In this document: one piece after another, positions 33,038 to 41,087 of the stretch | Position numbering within the stretch: the first letter of the stretch is position 1 | Layout: every line of letters begins with the position of its first letter | Assembly: GCF_000380125.1 (NCBI RefSeq) | Contig: NZ_KB904582.1 | Coordinates: 33,888 to 97,887, forward strand | Direction: 5' to 3' | Length of the DNA: 64,000 nucleotides | Origin: Streptococcus ovis DSM 16829 | GTDB lineage: Bacteria > Bacillota > Bacilli > Lactobacillales > Streptococcaceae | The notes under the pieces: model-generated | Database searches by the model: none | What the model saw: only the letters and a program-made list of their open reading frames with translations | Told to the model about the DNA's origin: nothing | Made by a program: the position numbers and the translations under genes

Positions 33038-33697
33038 ATGAAAAAATTTATTGCCGAATTGATCGGTACATTCGTCCTTGTCTTTGTTGGGACAGGATCT
33101 GTTGTTTTTGGGAACGGGACTGAAGGTCTTGGTCACCTTGGTATCGCCTTTGCCTTTGGTTTATCTATTGTCGCAGCTGCTTACTCAATCGGTGCCATCT
33201 CTGGTGCTCACTTAAACCCAGCTGTTTCGATTGCAATGTTTGTGAACAAACGCATGAACGCAAAAGAATTGGCTTGCTATATCGCGGCACAAGTCGTAGG
33301 TGCTATTGTAGCTTCTGCAGCTGTCTTCTTCTTGGCTGGCGGAGCTGAAAGTGGACTTGGAGCGAATGGTTTCTCTACTGTATCTGCTGCAGGCGCCTTC
33401 CTCTTTGAAGTCATTGCCAGCTTTATCTTTATCTTGGTCATCATGACAATCACTTCTGAAAGCAAAGGAAATGGTAAAATTGCTGGTCTAGTCATTGGTT
33501 TGACATTAACAGCTATGATTTTGGTTGGTTTAAATGTAACTGGTCTTTCTGTCAACCCAGCTCGTAGTCTAGCACCTGCTCTCTTCGTTGGTGGAGAAGT
33601 GTTAAGCCAAGTATGGGTCTTCTTGACAGCACCTATTGTTGGTGGTATCCTTGCTGCCCTTGTTGCAAAACACTTGATTGGCACTGAAGCTGAATAA
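33038..33697 (+). CDS. Aquaporin / MIP-family channel
   Basis: A 219-residue channel with six membrane helices and both NPA motifs (HLNPAVSIAMF and SVNPARSLAP). The length and NPAR position fit aquaporin-type rather than the longer glycerol facilitators. Aligned to AqpZ, the pore-lining histidine (ar/R position) is replaced by isoleucine in TLTAMILVGLNVTG, so the filter is more hydrophobic than in a strict water channel. Small-solute or hydrogen peroxide passage, as reported for some streptococcal aquaporins, is possible. Single gene with its own promoter and terminator. Confidence 0.92.
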   Translation: MKKFIAELIGTFVLVFVGTGSVVFGNGTEGLGHLGIAFAFGLSIVAAAYSIGAISGAHLNPAVSIAMFVNKRMNAKELACYIAAQVVGAIVASAAVFFLAGGAESGLGANGFSTVSAAGAFLFEVIASFIFILVIMTITSESKGNGKIAGLVIGLTLTAMILVGLNVTGLSVNPARSLAPALFVGGEVLSQVWVFLTAPIVGGILAALVAKHLIGTEAE

Positions 33698-33734
33698 AGT
33701 CTAACTGATTGGATTCACATCCTCTCTAAAAAAT

Positions 33735-33790
33735 AAAACGAACAAGACATGTTTTCTGTTTCCAGAAGCGTTCGTCTTGTTCGTTTTTTT
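33735..33790. terminator. Long-stem terminator after the aquaporin gene
   Basis: AAAACGAACAAGAC (33735-33748) pairs with GTCTTGTTCGTTTT (33774-33787), followed by T7. The minus-strand T-run is shorter, but it may also serve the converging gene at 33853. Confidence 0.85.
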
Positions 33791-33852
33791 GTGTCGTCTA
33801 TTGTTTTCCACTCATGAAGGGACATTTATTTTAAAGTGGAAAACAAGTTTTG

Positions 33853-34893
33853 TTACAACTCACTCACAACTTCAGCAAGTAACTCAAAAGATTTTAGTTG
33901 AGCCACGTGATCATAGATATAGCCTGTTACAATGAGTTCATCAACATCTACTTTTTGTTTCAACTCTATCAGTTGCTGACGAACGTTTTTCTTATCGCCA
34001 ACAAGAGACATAGCGGACATATTTTGCATCACTGCCTTTTCACGATAAAGAAGATCTTCTCTCTCAAAAGCAATTGGACCAAAGTGAGGGACCTTATTCG
34101 TTTGCACATAGTCTTTCCAAACCTCTTCTTCACTCTCTTTAGGGGGTTGAAGACCTGCTTGATTACCAGAGACAATGTTTAAGAACATTTGAATCAAGCT
34201 ATTTTTTAATGTCACAGCCTCTTCATTTGATGTTGCTAAAATGGCATTAGCTCCTACCATAACGTAAGGGCGCTCCAAATGTTTTGATGGTTTAAAATTT
34301 CGTCGATAAATCGCAACTGCTTCTTCCAGCATTGCTGGTGCAAAATGTGAGGCAAACACATAGGGTAATCCCAATTCTGCTGCTAGATAGGCACTATCCG
34401 TACTTGAACCTAAGATGTAAAAAGGAATATCCAAACCCGCTGCAGGATAAGCGTGTACAGGGTGAGTGTCCTCAAAATAACCACGTAATTCAGCCAAATC
34501 TGCTGCAAAATCAGGATATAAATTCTCTGTTCGACGAATCGCACGCGCTGTTTGCCCATCTGTTCCTGGTGCACGACCTAGGCCAAGATCCACGCGATTT
34601 GGATACAGGACTTCCAAGGTGCCATACCGCTCTGCCACTATATAAGGAGCGTGATTTGGCAACATTACACCACCTGACCCAACCCGAATTTTAGAAGTGT
34701 TGGCAAGAGCGTGCTCCATCAACAAGTCCGTTGCACTGGAGGCAACCGTCTTCATGTTGTGATGCTCTGCAATCCAGTAACGCTCATAACCTAGTTTCTC
34801 GACTTGCTTGGCAAGTACCACCATATCGTCTATCGCATCTTTATAACTTTGTCCTTCTCGCAATTGAACAAGATTCAAAACGGATACTTTCAT
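33853..34893 (-). CDS. Luciferase-like (LLM class) flavin-dependent oxidoreductase
   Basis: A 346-residue member of the bacterial luciferase-like family. Family segments are GYERYWIAEHHNMKTVASSA (residues ~35-54), VGSGGVMLPNHAP and LGLGRAPGTDGQTARAI. It is a TIM-barrel flavoprotein using FMNH2 supplied by a reductase; the substrate is unknown. Related genes are widespread in Firmicutes under the MsnO8-type label. It lies alone between the aquaporin and arsC-like genes and has no obvious operon partner. Confidence 0.88.
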   Translation of the reverse strand: MKVSVLNLVQLREGQSYKDAIDDMVVLAKQVEKLGYERYWIAEHHNMKTVASSATDLLMEHALANTSKIRVGSGGVMLPNHAPYIVAERYGTLEVLYPNRVDLGLGRAPGTDGQTARAIRRTENLYPDFAADLAELRGYFEDTHPVHAYPAAGLDIPFYILGSSTDSAYLAAELGLPYVFASHFAPAMLEEAVAIYRRNFKPSKHLERPYVMVGANAILATSNEEAVTLKNSLIQMFLNIVSGNQAGLQPPKESEEEVWKDYVQTNKVPHFGPIAFEREDLLYREKAVMQNMSAMSLVGDKKNVRQQLIELKQKVDVDELIVTGYIYDHVAQLKSFELLAEVVSEL

Positions 34894-34936
34894 TTCTATT
34901 CCTACTTTCTATTTCAGCTACGACATCCGTATGTCC

Positions 34937-35344
34937 CTAATTTGGAGACACTACCTCTCCATCTTCTTTGACAAATGCTTCCCTAAGAGGTATCGGTAAA
35001 ATACTGAGCACAACCTCCGAAGGACGGCATAAAGCGGTTCCTTTTTCAGTCACCACAACAGGACGGTTTATAAGAATCGGATCCTGTATCATGGCATCCA
35101 TAATTTCTTGCTCGGTCTTATGGACATCTGCTAGTCCATGCTTGTCAAATTCCGGTACATTGGTCCGTAGTAGTTCCCTTGCAGACATCTGCATCTGAGC
35201 TAATAATGCCTTCAATGTTTCCTCAGTAGGTGGGGTCTGCAAATACTCAATGATGGTTGGTTCAATCCCTACTTGTCGAATCATAGCCAATACATTTCGT
35301 GATGTTGCACAATTTGGATTGTGGTAAATAATAACGTCTTCCAT
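34937..35344 (-). CDS. arsC: ArsC-family arsenate reductase (glutaredoxin/thioredoxin type)
   Basis: A 135-residue protein beginning EDVIIYHNPNCATSRN, with the catalytic Cys at position 12 as in the Escherichia coli ArsC enzyme. Other conserved residues include INRPVVVTEKGTALCRP, where the arginines bind arsenate. It reduces arsenate to arsenite using glutathione or a glutaredoxin; the window's gshF could supply glutathione. No arsB/arsR genes are next to it. The start at 35344 follows ATGGAGG and is preferred over the frame at 35359. A broader role (Spx-like family member) is less likely given the intact arsenate-binding arginines. Confidence 0.8.
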   Translation of the reverse strand: MEDVIIYHNPNCATSRNVLAMIRQVGIEPTIIEYLQTPPTEETLKALLAQMQMSARELLRTNVPEFDKHGLADVHKTEQEIMDAMIQDPILINRPVVVTEKGTALCRPSEVVLSILPIPLREAFVKEDGEVVSPN

Positions 35345-35507
35345 AAACACCTCCATCAAATGATTTTCTATGTTTAACTATAAAAGATTCCCGAAGGGAT
35401 TGCAACCCAAAAGATCCGATTGACACTGCCCAGAAAATAGGACCGTCGTCTACTTGAAATGAGAAGTCCTTTCTGCTAGACTAGTATACAAATTTAGGAG
35501 GCCAGAT

Positions 35508-36035
35508 ATGTCTACATTACGATTAATAACACCAAACATAGAGTTTAAAGAAGAAATCTTGGCATATAAAGAAGAGTTTCAACATGAACATCTCTATGGT
35601 GGCGCACGCTTACAGGAAATGGATCAACTAGATGACTGGCTTGAGCACATCCGTCGTGCCTCCTCTTACAAAACCTGCCAAGAAGGACGTTCTCCATCTT
35701 CGACTTTCCTTTGTATTCGCGAATCTGACCACAAAATGGTTGGAATTTGTAATATTCGCCACGACCTTCATCAAGAATTTCTTATCAATATTGCTGGACA
35801 TATCGGCTACTCCATTCGCCCCAGTGAACGCCGTAAGGGCTATGCGACCGAGCAACTGCGACTGGCTTTGATAGAGGCGAAAAAACTAGGTATCGAACGT
35901 GTGCTGGTTACCGCAGCAGATTGGAATATCGGTTCTCAAAAAACCATTCTCGCAAATGGTGGCGTCTATGAGGATACTCGTAAAGAGCCAGACGACGGAG
36001 ACCACATGCTCCGCTATTGGATAGACAACAAATAA
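35508..36035 (+). CDS. GNAT-family N-acetyltransferase
   Basis: A 175-residue acetyltransferase. The acetyl-CoA-binding segment IGYSIRPSERRKGYATEQLRLAL is near residues 104-126, with VLVTAADWNIGSQKTILANGG following. It resembles the YdfB/RimJ-type GNATs that acylate small molecules or protein N-termini. The substrate is not predictable. AGGAGG precedes the ATG. A strong terminator follows at 36036. Single-gene transcript. Confidence 0.88.
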   Translation: MSTLRLITPNIEFKEEILAYKEEFQHEHLYGGARLQEMDQLDDWLEHIRRASSYKTCQEGRSPSSTFLCIRESDHKMVGICNIRHDLHQEFLINIAGHIGYSIRPSERRKGYATEQLRLALIEAKKLGIERVLVTAADWNIGSQKTILANGGVYEDTRKEPDDGDHMLRYWIDNK

Positions 36036-36066
36036 CCGAGCTGGAAATCATCCAGCTCGGTTTTTA
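36036..36066 (+). terminator. Terminator after the GNAT gene
   Basis: CCGAGCTGG (36036-36044) and CCAGCTCGG (36052-36060) form a 9-base GC-rich stem followed by T5. The stem begins at the stop codon. Confidence 0.9.
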
Positions 36067-36087
36067 TGATCTAGCAAATGAATCATT

Positions 36088-36459
36088 CTAGTCTTGTCTA
36101 TCTAAATCCTTCAGTGTAAAATGAAAGATATAGCGCCAGGAAAAAGCGAAGCAGAGAATGGCCAAAACCCCAATGAGATAAGGAAGAGAAAATCTTTCTG
36201 GATTTTTGCCCTCTAAAAGAATGCTAAATCCAATAGCACTAATCACTATAGTCGAAAAAACTAGCCCCGCCTTTTTCCAACCGTAACCCTTGTCTGCGTA
36301 AGCAAAGAAAAGAGGCCACCACACCATCTCCAACAGTCTCCGATAAGAAAGCCATATGCCATCTTTACCTGCATACCAACTTATTCCCAACTGAATCGCC
36401 AATTCCAATATCAATAGAATATGAAAAATATTCCAAACTCGTTTAAAATAAGCAGCCAT
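36088..36459 (-). CDS. Small membrane protein of unknown function (123 residues)
   Basis: About four hydrophobic segments (IFHILLILELAIQLGISWY, MVWWPLFFAYA, AGLVFSTIVISAIGFSILL and YLIGVLAILCFAFSWRYIF). Charged ends (MAAYFKRVWN and LKDLDRQD) may lie in the cytosol. It resembles short uncharacterized integral membrane proteins of streptococci; I do not recognise a family. It stands alone between the GNAT gene and rpsO, in the opposite orientation to the former. A ribosome site (GGAGAACGAACA) precedes the ATG. Confidence 0.75.
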   Translation of the reverse strand: MAAYFKRVWNIFHILLILELAIQLGISWYAGKDGIWLSYRRLLEMVWWPLFFAYADKGYGWKKAGLVFSTIVISAIGFSILLEGKNPERFSLPYLIGVLAILCFAFSWRYIFHFTLKDLDRQD

Positions 36460-36539
36460 TGTTCGTTCTCCTGTCTCTCTTTTTTATCTACAGGTTTTTC
36501 TATCTTCAGTATATCACTTTCTTAAATGCTTGGCTATGC

Positions 36540-36568
36540 AAAAAAGCCCCTCAATTGAGGAGCTCTCT
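36540..36568 (-). terminator. Terminator after rpsO
   Basis: On the minus strand AGCTCCTCAATTGAGGGGCT forms a stem followed by T6, about 35 bases after the rpsO stop. Confidence 0.85.
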
Positions 36569-36603
36569 TGCGAAATCGAACTCGATGGAATTCTACATCG
36601 TGA

Positions 36604-36873
36604 TTAGCGACGAAGTCCAAGTGAGTTGATCAATTCACGGTAACGGTTAACGTCTGTCTTACGCAAGTAAGCCAACAAGTTACGACGGCGACCGATTTTT
36701 TTCATCAAACCACGGTAAGTTGCGTGGTCTTTTTTGTGTTGTTTGATGTGGTTGTTCAAGTGGTTGATTTCCCAAGTAAGGACTGCAACTTGCACTTCTA
36801 CTGAACCAGTATCGCCTTCATGACGAGCATATTGCGCCATGATTTCATTTTTTTTCTCTTTTGAGATTGCCAT
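36604..36873 (-). CDS. rpsO: 30S ribosomal protein S15
   Basis: An 89-residue primary-binding protein of the small-subunit platform, full length. Conserved segments are [21 protein letters not shown] and [18 protein letters not shown]. In many bacteria it is next to pnp; here they are about 4 kb apart. It has its own promoter (36969-36997) and about 90 untranslated bases before the ATG with possible secondary structure (GTTGCGGGAGATGCCAACC), where S15 autoregulation would occur. Confidence 0.98.
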   Translation of the reverse strand: MAISKEKKNEIMAQYARHEGDTGSVEVQVAVLTWEINHLNNHIKQHKKDHATYRGLMKKIGRRRNLLAYLRKTDVNRYRELINSLGLRR

Positions 36874-36968
36874 GAGTATGTCTCCTTTGTATTTGAGCTT
36901 AATCCGAGTGGCAGGTTGGCATCTCCCGCAACCAAGAAAAGCTAGATTGTCCTTTGGACCCCTACTAG

Positions 36969-36997
36969 TTTACCAATCTTTCTTCACTTTGTCAAAT
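36969..36997 (-). promoter_or_regulatory. rpsO promoter
   Basis: On the minus strand a consensus -35 TTGACA (36992-36997) and -10 TAAACT (36969-36974) have a 17-base spacer. A leader of roughly 90 bases follows before rpsO. Confidence 0.8.
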
Positions 36998-37046
36998 ACT
37001 TATACTCAAAAAAGAGAGTGGGCCAAATCGTTCCATCTCAAATAAG

Positions 37047-37078
37047 TTAAAAGAGGCGGGACTTTTGTCCCAGCCTCA
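37047..37078 (-). terminator. Terminator after the NCS2 permease
   Basis: GAGGCGGGAC and GTCCCAGCCTC pair around TTTT; on the minus strand the stem is followed by TTTTAAC. It lies just after the permease stop. Confidence 0.8.
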
Positions 37079-37092
37079 GAGTTCCGCCTCTA

Positions 37093-38436
37093 TTATTTGG
37101 CCTTTGGTAGGATCAAGTTCATCACGACACCAACAATGGCGCTAAGCGCTGTACCAGATAGCGTTAAAGCACCGATGTTCAAGACTGCACCACCCAATCC
37201 AAGTACCAACATGGAGCTAGCAATAATAAGATTACGAACTTGACCAAAATCCACACGGCTTTCAATTAAGACTTTGAGACCATTGCTTGCAATGACTCCA
37301 TAAAGAAGAATTGACATGCCTCCAAGAACCGCATTTGGAATCGTTGAAATTAAGGCTGTGAATTTCCCAAAGAAGGAGAAGGCAATGGCAATCAGGGCAG
37401 CATTTCGAATGACTGATACGGAAGCAATGCGTGTCATCCCAATCACACCTGTATTTTCTCCGTAAGTTGTATTGGCAGGTCCACCAATCAAGGCTGAGAC
37501 AGCTGTCGCAACCCCATCTCCAATCAAAGTCCGGTTGAGACCTGGATTTTTCAAGAAGGGACGACCACAAATTTGACTCAAAACAGTGTGATCCCCTATG
37601 TGTTCTGCCACTGTCACGACCGCAATCGGTAAAATTGCTAACATTTCTGGTCCAAAATAAAGATTGTAACTATCAAAAACACCCGTTTTAAAAGGAAGAA
37701 TGAAGCCTGGTAATTCCAGCCATGCCGCTTCTAAGACTGGTTTGAAATCTACCAAGCCAAGGAAGATGGAAAGAACATAACCGCCAATGATGGCAAAGAG
37801 GAAGGGAATAATTTTAACAAAACCTTTTCCATTCGTATTAATAAAGGCTGCAATCAAAAAAGTTACAATCGCTACCAACATTTGACGCCAGTCCCCATCA
37901 ACTACAAAACCTGCATTGGTCACAGCAGAATTAGCTAGACCCAAGCCGATAATGATAATCATAGGACCGATAACAATTGGTGGCAAGAGAGTATCAATCC
38001 ATTTAGTACCAATCACCTTGACCAACCCTGCAATTAGTACATAGATCAATCCAACAAAAAGAATCCCAGTTTGAGCAGCAGAAACATTGCCGTCCATCGC
38101 CTTGATTGCCACTGCCATTGCAGAGATATAAGCAAAGGAAGAGCCAAGATAGACAGGCACTTTGAAATTCGTCGCTACTTGATAAATCAAGGTCCCTACA
38201 CCAGAAGCAAAGAGCGCTACTGACACAGGCATACCTAAGATTAAAGGTACTAAAATCGTTGCACCAAACATGGCAAACACATGTTGAAAGCTGAGAAGAA
38301 TTCCTTTCCCAAAGGATGGTTTCTCATCCACGTCTAGCAACAAGTCAACTGTAGAAACATCCAAATCAAGAGCCGTACGGTCTTCATGCTCGGAAACTTG
38401 CATTTTTAAATCCATCGTATCTCCCTTTTTGGGCAC
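37093..38436 (-). CDS. NCS2-family uracil/xanthine permease, probably uracil
   Basis: A 447-residue nucleobase permease with about 12-14 membrane segments. NCS2 signatures include FGATILVPLILGMPVS in an early segment, TVAEHIGDHTVLSQICGRPF with the conserved E/H residues and GGPANTTYGENTGVIGMTRI near the middle. The leader contains a PyrR-type attenuator (38437-38544), which points to uracil (UraA/PyrP) over purine transport, since PyrR controls pyrimidine genes. The N-terminus (MPKKGDTMDLKMQVSEHEDRTALD) is long; an internal ATG gives MDLKMQV and follows AGGGAGATACG, so the true start may be seven codons downstream (~38415). Confidence 0.9.
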   Translation of the reverse strand: MPKKGDTMDLKMQVSEHEDRTALDLDVSTVDLLLDVDEKPSFGKGILLSFQHVFAMFGATILVPLILGMPVSVALFASGVGTLIYQVATNFKVPVYLGSSFAYISAMAVAIKAMDGNVSAAQTGILFVGLIYVLIAGLVKVIGTKWIDTLLPPIVIGPMIIIIGLGLANSAVTNAGFVVDGDWRQMLVAIVTFLIAAFINTNGKGFVKIIPFLFAIIGGYVLSIFLGLVDFKPVLEAAWLELPGFILPFKTGVFDSYNLYFGPEMLAILPIAVVTVAEHIGDHTVLSQICGRPFLKNPGLNRTLIGDGVATAVSALIGGPANTTYGENTGVIGMTRIASVSVIRNAALIAIAFSFFGKFTALISTIPNAVLGGMSILLYGVIASNGLKVLIESRVDFGQVRNLIIASSMLVLGLGGAVLNIGALTLSGTALSAIVGVVMNLILPKAK

Positions 38437-38544
38437 ACAAAAAGGCCCAAACTTTCTATATAAGTAGTCATAGGCCCTTAATTTTTCCTGTTGTCTTTCT
38501 CACCTCACGGGATGAGTTTAAAAACCTACGCTTTTATCATTCTA
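38437..38544 (-). promoter_or_regulatory. PyrR-type attenuator leader and promoter of the permease
   Basis: An extended -10 (TAGAAT, 38539-38544) is followed by a leader with CATCCCGTGAGGTGAG (PyrR-binding-loop core, revcomp of 38499-38511). Then comes a terminator-like stem (GGGCCT...GGGCCTTTTT, 38439-38481) with a T-run just before the start codon. The layout is that of pyr-operon attenuators: UMP-bound PyrR would favour termination. Confidence 0.7.
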
Positions 38545-38632
38545 ACACAATCCTTTTTAAATTTCTAGTCTCATTTTTTATTTTTTATGAGATCCCTATC
38601 AAAAATACCGATAAACTAGGCATCCTGAAGGT

Positions 38633-39283
38633 TTATAAAAATTGACTCACTTCTTCTACTGAATAACGAGCAGACTTGACTTCGCTTGCTTGGCTATTTG
38701 GATCAGCTTTTCCTAGGGCAATGGCCATATTAGGCACAAATCGTTTTAGATCAAGTCCAAGGGTCTCAGCTGCGACCTTTGAATTGTAACCTTGAATAGC
38801 ATTGCTGTCATATCCATGCGCACGTGCAACCAACATCAGCTGCATGGCTGCAAGCGAGCTATTCGTCTTGGCATCATGGACTAACCCTTCATAAGAAGCA
38901 GCTTCATAAAGAGGAAGGAAGGTCCGCAAGACTTCATCGCGTTTTTCAGGAGTAATCCGACCATCTTCACAAGCCTTGTTCCATAAATCACGATAAGATT
39001 TGTAGGCTTCTGTATCACCGAAAACAAAGACAATCGCTGACGCTGTTTCAAGCTGCGGTGTATTAAATTTCATAAAGAAAGAGCGCAACTTTTCCTTTCC
39101 TTCTTCTGTATCAATGATGACAAAGCGCCAAGGTTGTAAATTGCAAGCCGATGGTGAAGTAATTGCTTCTGCAATCATGGTTTGCAACTCTTCACGACTA
39201 ATCCGAACTGTCGGATCAAAACGACGCACAGAATGACGATGGAGTAAAACATCTGAAAAATCATTATTTACAAATTGTGTCAT
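38633..39283 (-). CDS. Nitroreductase-family flavoprotein
   Basis: A 216-residue FMN-dependent NAD(P)H oxidoreductase. The FMN-binding start HRHSVRRFDPT (residues ~15-25), AITSPSACNLQPWRF and the late GYDSNAIQGYNSKVA fit the NfnB/NfsA-type fold. Members reduce nitroaromatics, quinones or flavins; the natural substrate is unknown. It follows its own AT-rich promoter region and stands alone. Length is normal for the family. Confidence 0.9.
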   Translation of the reverse strand: MTQFVNNDFSDVLLHRHSVRRFDPTVRISREELQTMIAEAITSPSACNLQPWRFVIIDTEEGKEKLRSFFMKFNTPQLETASAIVFVFGDTEAYKSYRDLWNKACEDGRITPEKRDEVLRTFLPLYEAASYEGLVHDAKTNSSLAAMQLMLVARAHGYDSNAIQGYNSKVAAETLGLDLKRFVPNMAIALGKADPNSQASEVKSARYSVEEVSQFL

Positions 39284-39401
39284 GGTAGATCTCCTTTATT
39301 AGAATAAGTGTTTTGTTACCATTTTCACAATTTCATTGTACACCTTTTACTTTGAAAGAACAAGTGTTTCATCAAAAAAGAAGAATATTTCCTCTTCTTC
39401 A

Positions 39402-40127
39402 TCATTCAATGCTATAGGGAATAAGGGCTTTCCGTTCTGTTTCGGTCAATCTTCGCCAGTCACCGAGAGCCAAATCGTCTGGTAGCATTAGTTCTCCCAT
39501 ACGAACCCGTTGCAGGTCAGTTACTTCCTTACCACAAGCAGCTACCATACGTTTGACCTGATGGAATTTCCCTTCGCGAATCGTGATGCGAACACGACAA
39601 GTACTTGCCTCCTCGTCCACCTCTAAGAGATCTAATTGAGCCGGTTGACAGGTATGGTCTTTAAGAACAATCCCTGTCGCAAAGGATTTCATATCTGCTT
39701 CTGTCATGATACCTGCTACTTCAGCAATATATTCTTTATCGACATGTCGTTTAGGAGACAAGAGCGCATGAGCCAACTCCCCATTATTGGTCAGCAGTAA
39801 GAGTCCATGTGTATCCTTGTCCAAACGTCCAACTGGAAAGACCTGTTTTTGTCGCGCTGTCTCATCCAGCAAATCTAGAACCGTCCGATGTTGGGCATCT
39901 TCAGTGGCCGAAATAACTCCTTTAGGCTTATTCAGCAGATAATAGACAAAGGTCTCATGGTTCAACTCTTGCCCTTGATAGATGACCTGATCTATTTTCT
40001 CATTCACCTGTAGCTTTGGAGAAGTTTCTACTTTGCCATTGACCATAATTTCTTTTTTCTTGAGGAGTAGTTTGACCTCAGTCCGACTGCCAATTCCACA
40101 GTCCACCAAAAATTTATCCAATCTCAT
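39402..40127 (-). CDS. 16S rRNA pseudouridine synthase (RsuA family)
   Basis: A 241-residue enzyme with an N-terminal S4 RNA-binding domain (MRLDKFLVDCGIGSRTEVKLLL) and a pseudouridine-synthase domain. The catalytic aspartate is in GRLDKDTHGLLLLTNNG near residue 105. RsuA modifies U516 of 16S rRNA; related RluB/RluF act on 23S rRNA, so the exact site is not certain. Its start overlaps the end of the next (upstream) GNAT gene by 14 bases, showing they share a transcript. Confidence 0.9.
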   Translation of the reverse strand: MRLDKFLVDCGIGSRTEVKLLLKKKEIMVNGKVETSPKLQVNEKIDQVIYQGQELNHETFVYYLLNKPKGVISATEDAQHRTVLDLLDETARQKQVFPVGRLDKDTHGLLLLTNNGELAHALLSPKRHVDKEYIAEVAGIMTEADMKSFATGIVLKDHTCQPAQLDLLEVDEEASTCRVRITIREGKFHQVKRMVAACGKEVTDLQRVRMGELMLPDDLALGDWRRLTETERKALIPYSIE

Positions 40128-40770
40128 CCTTTACCACCTTCTTCATTTTAATAAAGGGATACTGACCTCCATTTGTTTCTTGGATGTATCGCCCAATCTC
40201 CTTAAATCCACATTGCTCATAAAGATGCTGGGCACGCTCATTAAAGGCTGCTACTGATAGTTCGATTATCTTCTCTTCGTAGTTGTTCCGCAGATAATCT
40301 TCTATCGTTTGATAAAAAGCTCTGCCATTTCCCTGCCCAGTATAAGACGGCTTCATCCCTAGTCCCAACTCCAAACTCGTCCCGGTAGGAAATACACAGA
40401 AATAGCCCATCAGTGCACCATTGCGAATCACTGCAAAAAAGTGATCCCCTCGCGCCTCTTCCGAAACCAATTCTGCGTAATCTTCAGGATCAGCTGTCGC
40501 ATCATAAAAATCATAAGGCGCAGGGTACTTCCACTCAGTCGCAATTTCCAGAGCCAAATCTTGACTTAGAGGCATCACATAAAAATAATCCATGTTCCGA
40601 AAGCTCTTAATCAGATTACGAATTCGTCGATTTTGGGTCGCAACTTGATCTGCTTGGTACACATAGTCTACATAACCTAGTTGGTAAGCCATTATCATAT
40701 TTTTAAAAATAAGTTGTACGTCTGTTGGGAAGCGAAGAATGAGTTCATTCAAGCGATGATTCTCTAACAT
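40114..40770 (-). CDS. GNAT-family N-acetyltransferase
   Basis: A 218-residue protein. The first ~70 residues are helical (ILRFPTDVQLIFKNMIMAYQ) and unlike a GNAT domain. Then a GNAT fold follows with MKPSYTGQGNGRAFYQTIEDYLR at the acetyl-CoA loop and VAAFNERAQHLYEQCGF at the C-terminus. The substrate is unknown. Transcribed with the pseudouridine synthase, 14 bases overlapping, perhaps to modify a ribosomal or tRNA partner, but that is a guess. TATAAT-like sequence lies near 40800 on the minus strand. Confidence 0.85.
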   Translation of the reverse strand: MLENHRLNELILRFPTDVQLIFKNMIMAYQLGYVDYVYQADQVATQNRRIRNLIKSFRNMDYFYVMPLSQDLALEIATEWKYPAPYDFYDATADPEDYAELVSEEARGDHFFAVIRNGALMGYFCVFPTGTSLELGLGMKPSYTGQGNGRAFYQTIEDYLRNNYEEKIIELSVAAFNERAQHLYEQCGFKEIGRYIQETNGGQYPFIKMKKVVKDEIG

Positions 40771-41027
40771 TTACAGGAAGTCTCCTTTGTATTTTCTCTA
40801 TTATACCAAAAAGAGGACCCATATTCAGACGAAATGTGTTGTCCTACCTTTGACCATCTTAGAACATCATTACTACTTCCCCATACTATTACAAAATATA
40901 ATCATTTTATAAGAAAGACTTATAGCAAAGCCGAGTTGTCACCATCTGTCCTTCAAATTGTTGATTTAACAAGGTTTGCAACAGTCTTCTTTAAAAGAAA
41001 TAGACTGTTTGGATAATAGAGTACAGC
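40771..41027. other. Intergenic region with a long inverted repeat
   Basis: No gene is evident between the GNAT gene and the FabK-like gene. An imperfect palindrome spans 40981-41008, with arms ACAGTCT (40981-40987) and AGACTGT (41002-41008) and further internal pairing (TCTTT/AAAGA). It lies 19 bases upstream of the -35 of the FabK-like promoter and could be an operator. A minus-strand TATAAT near 40800 serves the GNAT gene. Confidence 0.55.
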
Positions 41028-41056
41028 TTGAAAAAGAAGCGCTTTCATGCTATGAT
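41028..41056 (+). promoter_or_regulatory. Promoter of the FabK-like gene
   Basis: TTGAAA (41028-41033) and TATGAT (41051-41056) are 17 bases apart, 32 bases upstream of the ATG at 41088. Confidence 0.75.
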
Positions 41057-41087
41057 GAGAAAGAAAATAATGAAACTGGAGGCACTT

